From the NCBI RefSeq assembly GCF_014161445.1, contig NZ_JABBXA010000003.1, positions 434,001-498,000 of the forward strand: a DNA stretch of 64,000 nucleotides, given 5' to 3'. The DNA is from Microbispora sp. H13382. GTDB taxonomy: Bacteria; Actinomycetota; Actinomycetes; Streptosporangiales; Streptosporangiaceae. Below, one piece after another: positions 45,909 through 54,278 of this stretch; the stretch's first letter is position 1, and every line of letters starts with the position of its first letter. The notes under the pieces are model-generated. The model had not been told where the DNA came from. It worked only from the letters and a program-made list of their open reading frames with translations, and made no database searches. The position numbers were made by a program, and so were the translations under genes.

Positions 45909-47243
45909 CAGCGCGGCGATGATGCCGGCGGCGTCCACCACGCCGTACCCGTAGTCGTGGTCATACCCTACGGCACTGCGATCATCGGCCGTCCGGCGCA
46001 GCAGGGTCCGGAGCTGGGCGGGCGGCAGCACGGTGGCGGGCCAGCGGGAGCGCACGGCGGCGACCAGCCCGGCCGCGACGGGGCAGGCGGCCGAGGTGCC
46101 CGAGTCGGGCTCGCCGTCGCCGAGCGCGCCGGAGCCGGCGAAGTGCGTGTAGGCGCAGACGTCCGGCTTGCGCGCTGTCAGCCGCCCGGGACCCTGCGAG
46201 GAGTAGCCCACCCGCGTCCCCGCGGTGTCGATCCCGCCGATCGACAGCGCGCGGGGATGGGAGTTGGCCCCGACGATGGGCCGGTCGGGGAAGGCGCACC
46301 TGCTGTCGCGGCACTGCGTCCCGCAGTTGCCCGCGGCGAACAGGATGTCCGCCCCCGCCTCGGCCAGGCTGCCGACGATCAGGTTGAACGGATGGGCGGG
46401 GTTGTCGGAGTAGTTGCCGGGGTGGCCGGGCGGGAAGTCCCAGCGCGGAGAGAAGGATCCCCAGCTGTTGGTCACCACCAGTGCCCGCGACTCGGCGGGC
46501 TGGGCGTCGAGGACCTCGCGCAGGTGGGCGTACGCCGCGATCGCGTCGGACAGCAGGCCGTCGAGCGTCGAGCCGCCCTGCCGCCGCGACAGCAGCACGG
46601 GCACGTCCACGAGCGACGCCTTGGGCGCGGCGATGAGCGCGTCGAAGGCGCACATCGTGCCGTGGTCGACCGGGAAGTCCCCCGGGGTCCCGGAGACGCT
46701 CGCGGGGTTCCAGCTCCGCTCGTGGTCGACCGTCACATCGTGGCCGCGGGCCGCCTTGACGTACGCCGCGTTGATTCCCGTGTCGATGACGGCGAGGGGG
46801 ACGCCGGAGCCGTCCAGCCCCTCGGACGTCAGGTCGGGCACGCGCAGCAGCCGTTCGACGTCGTGCCAGTCGCCGACGGCCGGGTCGCCCGCACAGGTGA
46901 GCGTGGTCTCGATCGCCGGGTCGGCGTACACCGCGACCACGTCGCGGCGGGTCGCCGGCAGGAGGGCGATCCTGCTGGTGACCTCGTCGTCGGCGATCTC
47001 CCCGCGGACCACGACCGAGGCGTCCTGGGGCGCCATGGAGAAGATCAGCGGCTGGTTGAGCGACAGCGGATCCCCGCCGGGGGAGGCGGGCATCGGGCGG
47101 GGCACGGCCACGGGTGCGTACGACTGGTCGAGGACGACCCCGGGCAGGCCGTCGGCCACGTCCGACGCCATCGACGAAACCGACGGGTCGGCGACCGCGG
47201 CGACCAGGTCGGGGGACGGACGCAACTGGATGAGTACGCGCAC
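45882..47243 (-). CDS. S8 (subtilisin-like) serine peptidase without signal peptide
   Basis: A 453-residue peptidase with the full triad: Asp154 in AVIDTG, His194 in DHGTMCA and Ser384 in SGTSAACPVAAG, plus oxyanion Asn306 in AAGNCG. About 130 residues precede the catalytic domain; they begin MRVLIQLRPSPDLVAAV with no signal peptide or membrane helix, so the enzyme should be cytoplasmic or exported in an unusual way. The N-terminal part (ADDEVTSRIALLPATRRDVV) may be an inhibitory pro-region. Four Cys around 308-317 (CGTQCRDSRC) could bind metal or form disulfides. It is the first gene of a minus-strand trio with the 84-residue protein and the P-loop protein. Confidence 0.92.
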   Translation of the reverse strand: MRVLIQLRPSPDLVAAVADPSVSSMASDVADGLPGVVLDQSYAPVAVPRPMPASPGGDPLSLNQPLIFSMAPQDASVVVRGEIADDEVTSRIALLPATRRDVVAVYADPAIETTLTCAGDPAVGDWHDVERLLRVPDLTSEGLDGSGVPLAVIDTGINAAYVKAARGHDVTVDHERSWNPASVSGTPGDFPVDHGTMCAFDALIAAPKASLVDVPVLLSRRQGGSTLDGLLSDAIAAYAHLREVLDAQPAESRALVVTNSWGSFSPRWDFPPGHPGNYSDNPAHPFNLIVGSLAEAGADILFAAGNCGTQCRDSRCAFPDRPIVGANSHPRALSIGGIDTAGTRVGYSSQGPGRLTARKPDVCAYTHFAGSGALGDGEPDSGTSAACPVAAGLVAAVRSRWPATVLPPAQLRTLLRRTADDRSAVGYDHDYGYGVVDAAGIIAALRRRAAKAA

Positions 47244-47596
47244 GACGAGTCCACTCCGTTACTCGGCGGATGGTGACTGGGCGGATACTTTACGTGACCA
47301 CCTTGCTGCATCCGGGAGGCCGCGTCCACGCCTTCACGGAAAACCTTCCGGTGTCGCGCCGATCAGAAGCTCTGGCGGGGCGACCCGCCGGCCGGCTCCG
47401 AATCCCGGGTGTATCGGGCCGATGGCGGATGTGGTGTCCCCGCCGCCCGACCCGTGGCACGGCCTCGTCATGGCGGCGGACCTGACCGGACCCGACGTCT
47501 GCCGATCCGAACCCCGCCCGCTCATGGCCCGGCCGGTGAGCCACGCGTCGATGCCCACGTTGAGCGTCGTCCTACAGGGTTGGTTAGCTTGCGCGC
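47244..47596. promoter_or_regulatory. Divergent spacer, S8 peptidase and GNAT genes
   Basis: No gene is visible in these 353 bp. For the GNAT gene, TTGAGC (47560-47565) and TTAGCT (47584-47589), 18 nt apart, make a good promoter. The start codon lies only 7 nt after the -10 box, so the message would be leaderless; no Shine-Dalgarno sequence precedes the ATG. I could not place the peptidase promoter. Confidence 0.5.
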
Positions 47597-48157
47597 ATGT
47601 CGGATCTAGGAAATGTGGCGTGGCCGCCTGAGCCGATCCGGACCGAGCGGCTCGTGCTCCGCGAGCCCGAGGCGCGGGACCGTACAACGTTCATCGAGCT
47701 GCTCGCCTCGCCGGAGGTGCACACCTACCTCGGCGGTCCCCGCCCGCGTGACGAGCTTGAGCGTGAGATGCCCGAGGTGCCCGAGCGATGGCCCGGGAGT
47801 TTCGTCGTCGAGCTCGACGGGGCGATGATCGGCCAGATCCTGCTCAGGAGAGCAACCGGGCACCGTCGCCCGGCTGCCGTGGGGAAAGCCGATCTCGGTT
47901 ACCTGTTCCTGCCGAAGGCCTGGGGGCACGGGTACGCGGCCGAGGCGTGCGCGGCGGCACTCGACTGGTTTGACGCCGCCCTTCCCGGCGAGCCGATGGT
48001 GCTCACCACCCAAAGCGCCAACGCCGGCTCGATGCGCCTCGCGGCGAAGCTGGGGTTCACCGAGGTCGAGCGGTTCCAGGCCTGGGACGCCGAGCAGTGG
48101 CTCGGCCTGCGGCCCCCGGCCGACGAGCCCGGATCGTTCGCCCGGCCTCGGCCGTAG
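47597..48157 (+). CDS. GNAT-family N-acetyltransferase
   Basis: A 186-residue acetyltransferase of the RimJ/RimL-like group. It begins IRTERLVLREPEARDRTTF, typical of the family, and the acetyl-CoA motif region is LGYLFLPKAWGHGYAAEACAA followed by NAGSMRLAAKLGFTEVERF. The acceptor may be a protein N-terminus or a small molecule. The ATG at 47597 follows a promoter without room for a leader. It stands alone, convergent with the LCP gene. Confidence 0.92.
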   Translation: MSDLGNVAWPPEPIRTERLVLREPEARDRTTFIELLASPEVHTYLGGPRPRDELEREMPEVPERWPGSFVVELDGAMIGQILLRRATGHRRPAAVGKADLGYLFLPKAWGHGYAAEACAAALDWFDAALPGEPMVLTTQSANAGSMRLAAKLGFTEVERFQAWDAEQWLGLRPPADEPGSFARPRP

Positions 48158-48246
48158 CCCCGAAGAGCCCTCGACCGGCACGCCATCCCGAGCGCAGGCG
48201 ACGGAAGGGACGTCAACGTGCGTGACGCCCCCTCAGCGGCTCCGGC

Positions 48247-50067
48247 TCAGAAGCCGCACAGCTCCGACAGGCTCTTGGCCGGCTTGTCGTTGGGAGTGGG
48301 GGTGGCGCGAGGGCTCGCCCCGGCGAGGACCGGCGTGCGCGAGGCCGACGGGCTCGGCGAGGCGGACGGCGACACGGACGGCGACACGGACCCCGAGGGC
48401 GAACCGGAGGGCGTCGCGGACGACGCCGATCCCGCGGAGGTCATCGGCGACGCGGTGGCCGCGACGGCGCCCCGGTCGGTCATCGACTCGCGGATCGCCT
48501 CCAGGGTCAGCTTCCTGATCTTGGCCCAGTCCGGGTTGCCGGTGTAGATGAGCGGCGGCACGAACTGGAGGCTGGTGATCTTGGCGTTCCTGACCTTCAT
48601 GCCGAGGGGGACGAGATGCTCGAGCAGGTCGCGGGGGATGTCGGTGCGGAACATGTGCCGGGCCGCCGCCGCGATCCTGTTGAAGTTCGCGAGCACCGTG
48701 GCCGGGGTCACCTGCTGGGCGAGCGCGCCGATGACGCAGCGCTGGCGGCCCATGCGGGAGAAGTCGTCGCTGTCGACCCGCGAGCGGCCGTACCAGAGCA
48801 CCTCCTCGCCGTTCAACGTGCGGTAACCGGCCTTGATGGTGCCGGCGGTGCCGAACTTGCCGCCCCACTTGACGTCCTGCTCGACTCGGATCTTGAGCCC
48901 GCCGACCGCGTCGATCAGAGCCGCGAAGCCGTACATGTCGACCATCGCGTAGTAGTCGATGTGCAGGCCCAGGGTGTAGCCGATGGCGTCCTTCAGCGCC
49001 TGCGCGCCCCGGTTCTTGCCTCCCATGACCTGGGGGTTGTTGTCGGCGTAGTACCAGACGGAGTTGAGCAGGCCCTGGCCCTCGTCGTTGAAGCCGTTGG
49101 GGAACACCTTGCGCAGGGGGCTGCTCGGGGGGAAGCGGACGTACTGGAGGTTGCGCGGCAGGCTGAACAGGACCGTGTTGCCGGTGGCGATGTTCACGCT
49201 GGCCACGGTCATCGAGTCGGTGCGCACCCCGACCCGGTTGCCCGCGGCGTCGCCGCCGACCAGCAGGAAGTTCACCCGCTTGCGGCCGTTCCACGGGTCC
49301 TCGGCGCGTACGGGGGCGGGAGTCGAGCCGTCGTCCACCGGAGCCAGGACGTCGTCGAGTAACTGGTTGGCCGTCCTGATCGTGTTCGCGGTGAAGGCGA
49401 ACGGCGCCATCACCGCCACGCACAGCACGCCCGCGACGATGCCGGACACCACCTGCCCGGTCTGGTGCAGGCGCTGCGGGCGCAGGGCGATGAAGGACAG
49501 CAACACGAGCGTGAACCAGGCGAGCGCGCACACGGCCGCGCCGACCATGACGGCGGTCAGCGTGCTGCCGCGCAGCGCCACGCCCGCGTTGTCCTTCAGG
49601 TTCAGGACCAGGACCACCAGGGCGACCAGTACGACGCCGAACGTCGCCAGCAGAGCGATCCCGGTGCGGCGGTTGCCCGCCCGCAGGTGGGCCGCCCCGG
49701 GGAGGACGGCCGACAGCGCCGTCCAGCCGATCAGGGAGGCGGTGGTCAGCGGGGGACTGAAACGCGCCGCCCCGCCGCGCGCGGAGGCCGCGCGTGGCGA
49801 GCCCGTGGGTCCCCCGTCGCTCCCGGCCCCGCCACGCTGATCCGTGCCGCCGCCGGGCCGGCTCGCTTCCGGGCGGGGCTGAGCCGCGTCTCCACCGGGC
49901 CGACCCGTATGCGCGCCGGGCTGACCAGCGTCTTCGCGGGGCTGACCTGTGTCTCCGCGGGGCTGACCTGTGTCTCCGCGGGGCTGACCTGTGTCTCCGC
50001 CGGGCTGACCTGGGCGCCGACCCTCCCGGGGACCCCCGGTGTCGTCAGCGGGACCCCCGCCTCGCAT
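48247..50067 (-). CDS. LytR-CpsA-Psr (LCP) cell-wall glycopolymer ligase
   Basis: A 606-residue LCP-family protein. Such enzymes attach wall polymers to peptidoglycan outside the cell. The first 100 residues are low-complexity Gly/Asp/Gln/Pro with repeated GDTGQPR, followed by four hydrophobic segments, the last being SGIVAGVLCVAVMAPFAF. The LCP domain shows NFLLVGGDA, RTDSMTVASVN, LFSLPRNLQYV and GRSRVDSDDFSRMGRQR, with the Asp and Arg residues that hold the polyprenyl pyrophosphate. The C-terminus is a Ser/Pro-rich tail ending in SELCGF. The extra helices and long N-terminal tail are larger than in simple LCP proteins with one helix. Confidence 0.93.
   Translation of the reverse strand: MRGGGPADDTGGPREGRRPGQPGGDTGQPRGDTGQPRGDTGQPREDAGQPGAHTGRPGGDAAQPRPEASRPGGGTDQRGGAGSDGGPTGSPRAASARGGAARFSPPLTTASLIGWTALSAVLPGAAHLRAGNRRTGIALLATFGVVLVALVVLVLNLKDNAGVALRGSTLTAVMVGAAVCALAWFTLVLLSFIALRPQRLHQTGQVVSGIVAGVLCVAVMAPFAFTANTIRTANQLLDDVLAPVDDGSTPAPVRAEDPWNGRKRVNFLLVGGDAAGNRVGVRTDSMTVASVNIATGNTVLFSLPRNLQYVRFPPSSPLRKVFPNGFNDEGQGLLNSVWYYADNNPQVMGGKNRGAQALKDAIGYTLGLHIDYYAMVDMYGFAALIDAVGGLKIRVEQDVKWGGKFGTAGTIKAGYRTLNGEEVLWYGRSRVDSDDFSRMGRQRCVIGALAQQVTPATVLANFNRIAAAARHMFRTDIPRDLLEHLVPLGMKVRNAKITSLQFVPPLIYTGNPDWAKIRKLTLEAIRESMTDRGAVAATASPMTSAGSASSATPSGSPSGSVSPSVSPSASPSPSASRTPVLAGASPRATPTPNDKPAKSLSELCGF
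49939..50001 (-). repeat. 21-bp tandem repeats in the LCP gene
   Basis: Three nearly perfect head-to-tail 21-bp units (GGGCTGACCTGTGTCTCCGC plus one base) with degenerate units on both sides. They encode the seven-residue GDTGQPR-type repeat of the cytoplasmic N-terminal tail. Such units are prone to change in number by slippage. Confidence 0.9.
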
Positions 50068-50154
50068 GGTTCACCGCTCTCTCCTCCGAAGCCGTGGCTA
50101 GGGATTCTAACTCCCATATCCGGACAAGGTAGACGTAGATCATCAAGCCGATGA

Positions 50155-52257
50155 TCACGACACGGACGCGGACCCGACGACCCAGGTGTTGCACTGGTAG
50201 GTCATCGGGCGGGTGTACCCCTGGCGGAACCACGCGGCGTTGCTGCGCGTGTTCCCGTGGTCGCGCGGCCCTCCCGGCGGGTCGCCCAGGTGGCCGTACG
50301 CCCACAGGAGCGTGTTGCGCCGGGTGGTGTCGATCGGATACGAGGCGGCGACCGACCGCATGAACATGCCGCCGAAACACGTCGCCTGCAGTTCGTGCCG
50401 GCGGCTCAGGGCCAGCCGGCCGCTGCGCGAGGTGGAGTCGAGCGTCTGCCGCCACCAGGAGTCGGAGATGCCCGAGATGCTTTGGATGTGGTGGCCGTAC
50501 TCGTGCGCCATCATGCTGATGATGATCCCGTTCCACGACCCGAGCGGGCCGTACTCCCTCGCCATCGCCGAGGTGGAGGCGTAGATCGTGCTGTTGCTCG
50601 GGCAGTAGTACGGGACGTTGCTGCCGGGGGCGGGGTAGTCGCCGCAGGCGCCCCTGCCCTTGCGGGCCGCGATCATGTACTTCGGCGGGCTCCACTCGAT
50701 CCCGGCCCGCTGCAGCGCCGGCGCCCACGCCTTGCCCATGCATGTGCCGGTCCTGAGGATCAGCGCCTTGAACTGAGCGTGGTTGTAGATGCTGGCGTTC
50801 CCGGCCCGGCAGTTCGTCTTCGCCGGCGACCCGGCCCGGTAGAGGCTGTTGTTCTTCGTCGTGCGGTTGAGCACCGGGGTCGGCCGCGTCGTGGGTTGTG
50901 TCGTGGGCTGCGTCGTGGGCTTGTGGGTCGGTTCCGCGTCCGTGGTGTCCTTGTGCGACGGGAACGGCGAGAGGGTGAGGGTCGGAAGCGCGACGGGCGA
51001 GACCGTCTCCTCGTGGTCCGACAGGCCCGCCAGTGCGCTCACCACCACGACGAGCACGAACACGACCGCGAGCACGCCTATCAGCGCGCCGACGACCGCC
51101 CCCGCGCCGGACCTGCGGCGGGGCGGGCGCCAGGCGGGCGGAGGATAGGGCGCGGCCGGCCCGCGCGGGGGAGGCGGAGGCTGCGGTGCCCATCCCGGCC
51201 CCTGGGGCGGCCCCTGCGGCGCCCCCTGCTGTGGCGCCCATCCGGGCCCCTGCGGCGGTGCCTGAGGTCCCTGCGGCGGCGCCGGCGGGAACGGCATGCC
51301 CTGCGGCGCGGGCGGTGCCGGCTGGGGCGGTGCTGGCTGGGGTGGCGTTCCCCAGGCCGGGGTTCCCGGGGGCGGCGGGGGCTGCGGCGGGGCGGGGGCC
51401 CCCGGGTTCCCCGGCGGAGCCTGGAAACGGCCGTTCGCCGGGTACGCGGGCCCGCCCGGCGCGTACGCCTGGCCGCCCGGATGACCCGGGGCTCCGTTCG
51501 CCGGGTCGTACGGAGAACCGGCTGGCGCGGCGGGGGACGGCGGGGGCGCGTAGGCGGCGGGGGACTGGGCGTGTGCCTGTGCGTGCGGGCCCTCACCCGT
51601 CGCGCCCGGCCACGCCGGGGTCTGCGGGTACGGCTGCGCGCCGCCCGGGTGCTGAGCTCCGGGCTGGTACGGCGTCGCGCCCGGCTGAGGACCGTTCTGC
51701 GGATGGACGCCGCCCTGCGCCGGGGCCGCCGGGTGAGCGCCGTGGCCGGGGGGCGGCGCGGCCTGCGGGTAGGGCTGCTGCCCCCCGTAAACCTGCCCGC
51801 CGTAAACCTGCCCGCCGTAAACCTGCCCCCCGTGGACCTGTCCACCGTGAACTTGGGGACCGCCGTGGGACGGGCCGTTCTGGTACGCGGCCGGTCCCTG
51901 AGGATGCGTCCCGGGCGCAGGGGGACCGCTCTGCTGCTGCGGGGGCTGCGGATAGGGAGCCGCGCCGGGGTAGGGGCCGGGGCCACCCGGCCGCACGGGC
52001 GGCTGCTCTCCTGGAGAGGGAGGCCATCCGGACGGCCCGTTCCATGCTCCGGGCCCGGAGGGCTGCGGGCCGCCGCCCTCAGGGCCGCCCGCGCCGCCCG
52101 CACCGCCCCAGGCGGGCGGGCCGTACGGTCCCGGGGCCGGGCCGGGGGAGTGCGGTCCCTCCGGCGAGCCGGGCACAGCCTCGGGCGGCGGAAACGGTGG
52201 CCCTGAATAGGGAGAACTCCCCCCGGGCTGCTCCTGGGGAGGGTACTGCTGCGCCAC
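50155..52257 (-). CDS. Membrane-anchored neutral zinc metallopeptidase with Pro/Gly/Gln-rich tail
   Basis: A protein of about 700 residues. The first 390 are low-complexity Pro, Gly, Gln and Ala, with five tandem VxGGQ units; one membrane helix follows (GALIGVLAVVFVLVVVVSAL). The outer C-terminal domain belongs to the putative neutral zinc metallopeptidase family (PF04228): HEYGHH near residue 583 gives two zinc ligands and the catalytic Glu, and HELQATCFGGMFMRS supplies the downstream acidic ligand. GTG 52257 is used because AAAGGGGG lies before it; the frame opens earlier at a TTG. It is a paralogue of the lipoprotein at 54271. Its target is unknown, but a surface role is likely. Confidence 0.85.
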   Translation of the reverse strand: MAQQYPPQEQPGGSSPYSGPPFPPPEAVPGSPEGPHSPGPAPGPYGPPAWGGAGGAGGPEGGGPQPSGPGAWNGPSGWPPSPGEQPPVRPGGPGPYPGAAPYPQPPQQQSGPPAPGTHPQGPAAYQNGPSHGGPQVHGGQVHGGQVYGGQVYGGQVYGGQQPYPQAAPPPGHGAHPAAPAQGGVHPQNGPQPGATPYQPGAQHPGGAQPYPQTPAWPGATGEGPHAQAHAQSPAAYAPPPSPAAPAGSPYDPANGAPGHPGGQAYAPGGPAYPANGRFQAPPGNPGAPAPPQPPPPPGTPAWGTPPQPAPPQPAPPAPQGMPFPPAPPQGPQAPPQGPGWAPQQGAPQGPPQGPGWAPQPPPPPRGPAAPYPPPAWRPPRRRSGAGAVVGALIGVLAVVFVLVVVVSALAGLSDHEETVSPVALPTLTLSPFPSHKDTTDAEPTHKPTTQPTTQPTTRPTPVLNRTTKNNSLYRAGSPAKTNCRAGNASIYNHAQFKALILRTGTCMGKAWAPALQRAGIEWSPPKYMIAARKGRGACGDYPAPGSNVPYYCPSNSTIYASTSAMAREYGPLGSWNGIIISMMAHEYGHHIQSISGISDSWWRQTLDSTSRSGRLALSRRHELQATCFGGMFMRSVAASYPIDTTRRNTLLWAYGHLGDPPGGPRDHGNTRSNAAWFRQGYTRPMTYQCNTWVVGSASVS
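51781..51855 (-). repeat. 15-bp tandem repeats, five units
   Basis: Five head-to-tail 15-bp units starting at 51781, 51796, 51811, 51826 and 51841, the middle ones reading CCCGCCGTAAACCTG. They encode VxGGQ repeats (V-Y/H-G-G-Q) of the cytoplasmic tail of the metallopeptidase. Confidence 0.9.
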
Positions 52258-52304
52258 GACATTGCCCCCTTTGTGGATTTGGGGCAAAAGAATACTGAAA
52301 TCTC

Positions 52305-52317
52305 ATCCATCACGGAT
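52305..52317. promoter_or_regulatory. Palindrome between metallopeptidase and LysR genes
   Basis: ATCC-ATCAC-GGAT is a symmetric element in the 151-bp divergent spacer, about 100 bp before the LysR start. LysR proteins bind such sites in divergent promoters, so it may control the metallopeptidase gene. TAGCGT at 52396-52401, 7 nt before the LysR ATG, suggests a leaderless LysR message. Confidence 0.35.
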
Positions 52318-52408
52318 GTAGCAGATGTCGGGCACGATGGGTAATCGAGCGGCGTGATCTCTGCGATGTTCCGGAATCGCCGGGCTCGTCTGCCCTAGCG
52401 TTTTTCGC

Positions 52409-53278
52409 ATGAATCTGCAGCAGCTCCGTTACGTGGTCGCCACTGCGGAGCACCGCACCATGACCGATGCCGCCAGATCGCTCTATATCGCGCAGCCCGC
52501 CCTGTCCCGCGCGATTCGCGACCTGGAACGCGAACTCGGAATGACGCTTTTCGCGCGCTCGGGCCGCGGGGTCGTCGTGACGGCCCAGGGACGCCGGGTC
52601 GTGAAGCTGGCCCGCGAGGCCCTCGACGCGGTGGCCGAGATCGAGGCCCTCGCGACGCAGGGCAACTCCTCCGGCGCCGAACTGCGGATCGCGTCCACAC
52701 CGAGCCTGGAGCCCGGCCTCGCCGGGCGCCTGCTGCCCGCCTACGCCGCCGAGCATCCCGGGATCCGGGTGCACATCGTGCGGTGCGAGGGCCGGGAGGG
52801 GGTGGTCAGCGCGGTCCGCGAGCAGCGCGCCGATCTCGGGCTGACCGATCTCCCGGTGCCCACGGACCTGGTGAGCCACCCGCTCGAACGCCAGGAGATC
52901 GTGCTGATCTCCCCGCCCGGCCTCGACCTGCCCGACCCCGTCCCCGTGGCCCGGCTGAACGGCATGCGGCTGGTGCTGCCCGCCCCCGGCAGCCCGCGCC
53001 GCAGGGAGTTCGACCAGATCTTCGCCACGTACGGCGTCCGCCCGATCCCCGCCGTCGAGTCCGACGAGCGCCGGGGCTGGCTGCGGGCCGTACGGGAGGG
53101 GCGGGCCTCGCTGCTGTGGTACCGGAGCATGGCCGAGCAGGCGGCCAGGGCCGGCCTGGTGGTCCGATCGCTCGATCCCTCGCTCCGGAAGATCATCGCG
53201 GTCGTGCACGCCCGGCGGCGGCTGCCCGCGATGGCGCAGGACTTCGTGGCCCTGGCCGAGGGCGGCTCCGCGGCATGA
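52409..53278 (+). CDS. LysR-family transcriptional regulator
   Basis: A 289-residue regulator. The N-terminal helix-turn-helix is complete (MNLQQLRYVVATAEHRTMTD, then AARSLYIAQPALSRAIRDLE), followed by the long linker helix and a two-lobed effector domain beginning SSGAELRIASTPSLEP. The C-terminal lobe is normal in length. It is divergent from the membrane metallopeptidase and 88 nt upstream of the folP2-like gene, so either may be its target. The effector cannot be inferred. Confidence 0.94.
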   Translation: MNLQQLRYVVATAEHRTMTDAARSLYIAQPALSRAIRDLERELGMTLFARSGRGVVVTAQGRRVVKLAREALDAVAEIEALATQGNSSGAELRIASTPSLEPGLAGRLLPAYAAEHPGIRVHIVRCEGREGVVSAVREQRADLGLTDLPVPTDLVSHPLERQEIVLISPPGLDLPDPVPVARLNGMRLVLPAPGSPRRREFDQIFATYGVRPIPAVESDERRGWLRAVREGRASLLWYRSMAEQAARAGLVVRSLDPSLRKIIAVVHARRRLPAMAQDFVALAEGGSAA

Positions 53279-53366
53279 CCATCTGCCCGCGGTTTGGAGC
53301 GTTCCACGGCCGTGAGCTTCCCGCGGGCACGGATCGGACGACGCGCACCTAGTACGCTGGCGGGCG

Positions 53367-54278
53367 ATGCCCACTACGCCGATGCCCGCAGAGGCGCCCG
53401 GCCCTTCGCCCGTCCTGCGCCTGCGCGGCCGTGCCTTCGGTCCCGGCGACTTCGCTGTCATGGCCGTGGTCAACCGGACCCCCGACTCCTTCTACGACAG
53501 GGGATCGACCTACGCCTTCTCCGCCGCGGTGGACGCCGCCTCCCGCCTCGTCGAGGAAGGGGCGGACATCGTGGACATCGGCGGCGTGAAGGCCGGTCCC
53601 GGCACGGAGGTCGACCCGGCCGAGGAGATACGCCGCGTGGCCGAGGTCGTCGCCGCAGTGCGTGAGCGGCACCCCGGCGTGATCATCAGTGTCGACACCT
53701 GGCGATCGGAGGTCGCCAAGGTCGTCGCGGAGGCCGGGGCCGACCTGCTCAACGACACCTGGGGCGGCGTGGACCCCGAGCTCGCCGAGGTCGCCGCGGC
53801 GTACGGCATCGGCCTGGTGTGCGCGCACGCCGGGCGGGTGGAGCCGCGCACCCGGCCCCACCGCATCGCGTACGCCGACGTGGTGGCCGACGTGATCGCG
53901 TACACGACGGACCTCGCGGAGCGCGCGGTCGCGGCGGGGGTCCGCCGCGACGCGATCCTGGTCGACCCGGCTCACGACTTCGGCAAGAACACGTGGCACT
54001 CGCTGGAGGTCAGCAGGCGGCTCGGCGAGCTGACGGCCACGGGGTGGCCGGTGCTGGTGGCCGTCTCCAACAAGGACTTCGTCGGGGAGACCCTGGGCGG
54101 CCTGCCCGTGGAGGATCGCCACGCCGGCACGCTGGCCACGCTCGCCGTGTCGGCGCTGCAGGGCGCCCGGGTGTTCCGCGTGCACGACGCGGCGAGCGCC
54201 CGTACGGCTCTCGCGGTGGTCTCCCGCCTCGGCGGCGCGCCGGGCTCGCGAAACGGCGCCGAGGCGGAGGTCAGTTGA
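53367..54278 (+). CDS. folP2: Dihydropteroate synthase-like protein, FolP2 type
   Basis: A 303-residue TIM-barrel protein of the dihydropteroate synthase family. It keeps the pterin-binding start VMAVVNRTPDSFYDRG, the Asp of VDTWRSEV, LLNDTWGG and the LVDPAHDFGKN segment. The pABA/sulfonamide loop, normally GGESTRPG in FolP1, is here GGVKAGPG. This replacement is the mark of the FolP2 paralogue of mycobacteria and related actinomycetes; mycobacterial FolP2 is reported not to act as a dihydropteroate synthase. So the barrel is clear but the reaction is not. The ATG at 53367 has no ribosome site and TACGCT lies 8 nt before it, which fits a leaderless message. Its end overlaps the end of the lipoprotein gene by 8 nt. 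Confidence 0.85.
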   Translation: MPTTPMPAEAPGPSPVLRLRGRAFGPGDFAVMAVVNRTPDSFYDRGSTYAFSAAVDAASRLVEEGADIVDIGGVKAGPGTEVDPAEEIRRVAEVVAAVRERHPGVIISVDTWRSEVAKVVAEAGADLLNDTWGGVDPELAEVAAAYGIGLVCAHAGRVEPRTRPHRIAYADVVADVIAYTTDLAERAVAAGVRRDAILVDPAHDFGKNTWHSLEVSRRLGELTATGWPVLVAVSNKDFVGETLGGLPVEDRHAGTLATLAVSALQGARVFRVHDAASARTALAVVSRLGGAPGSRNGAEAEVS

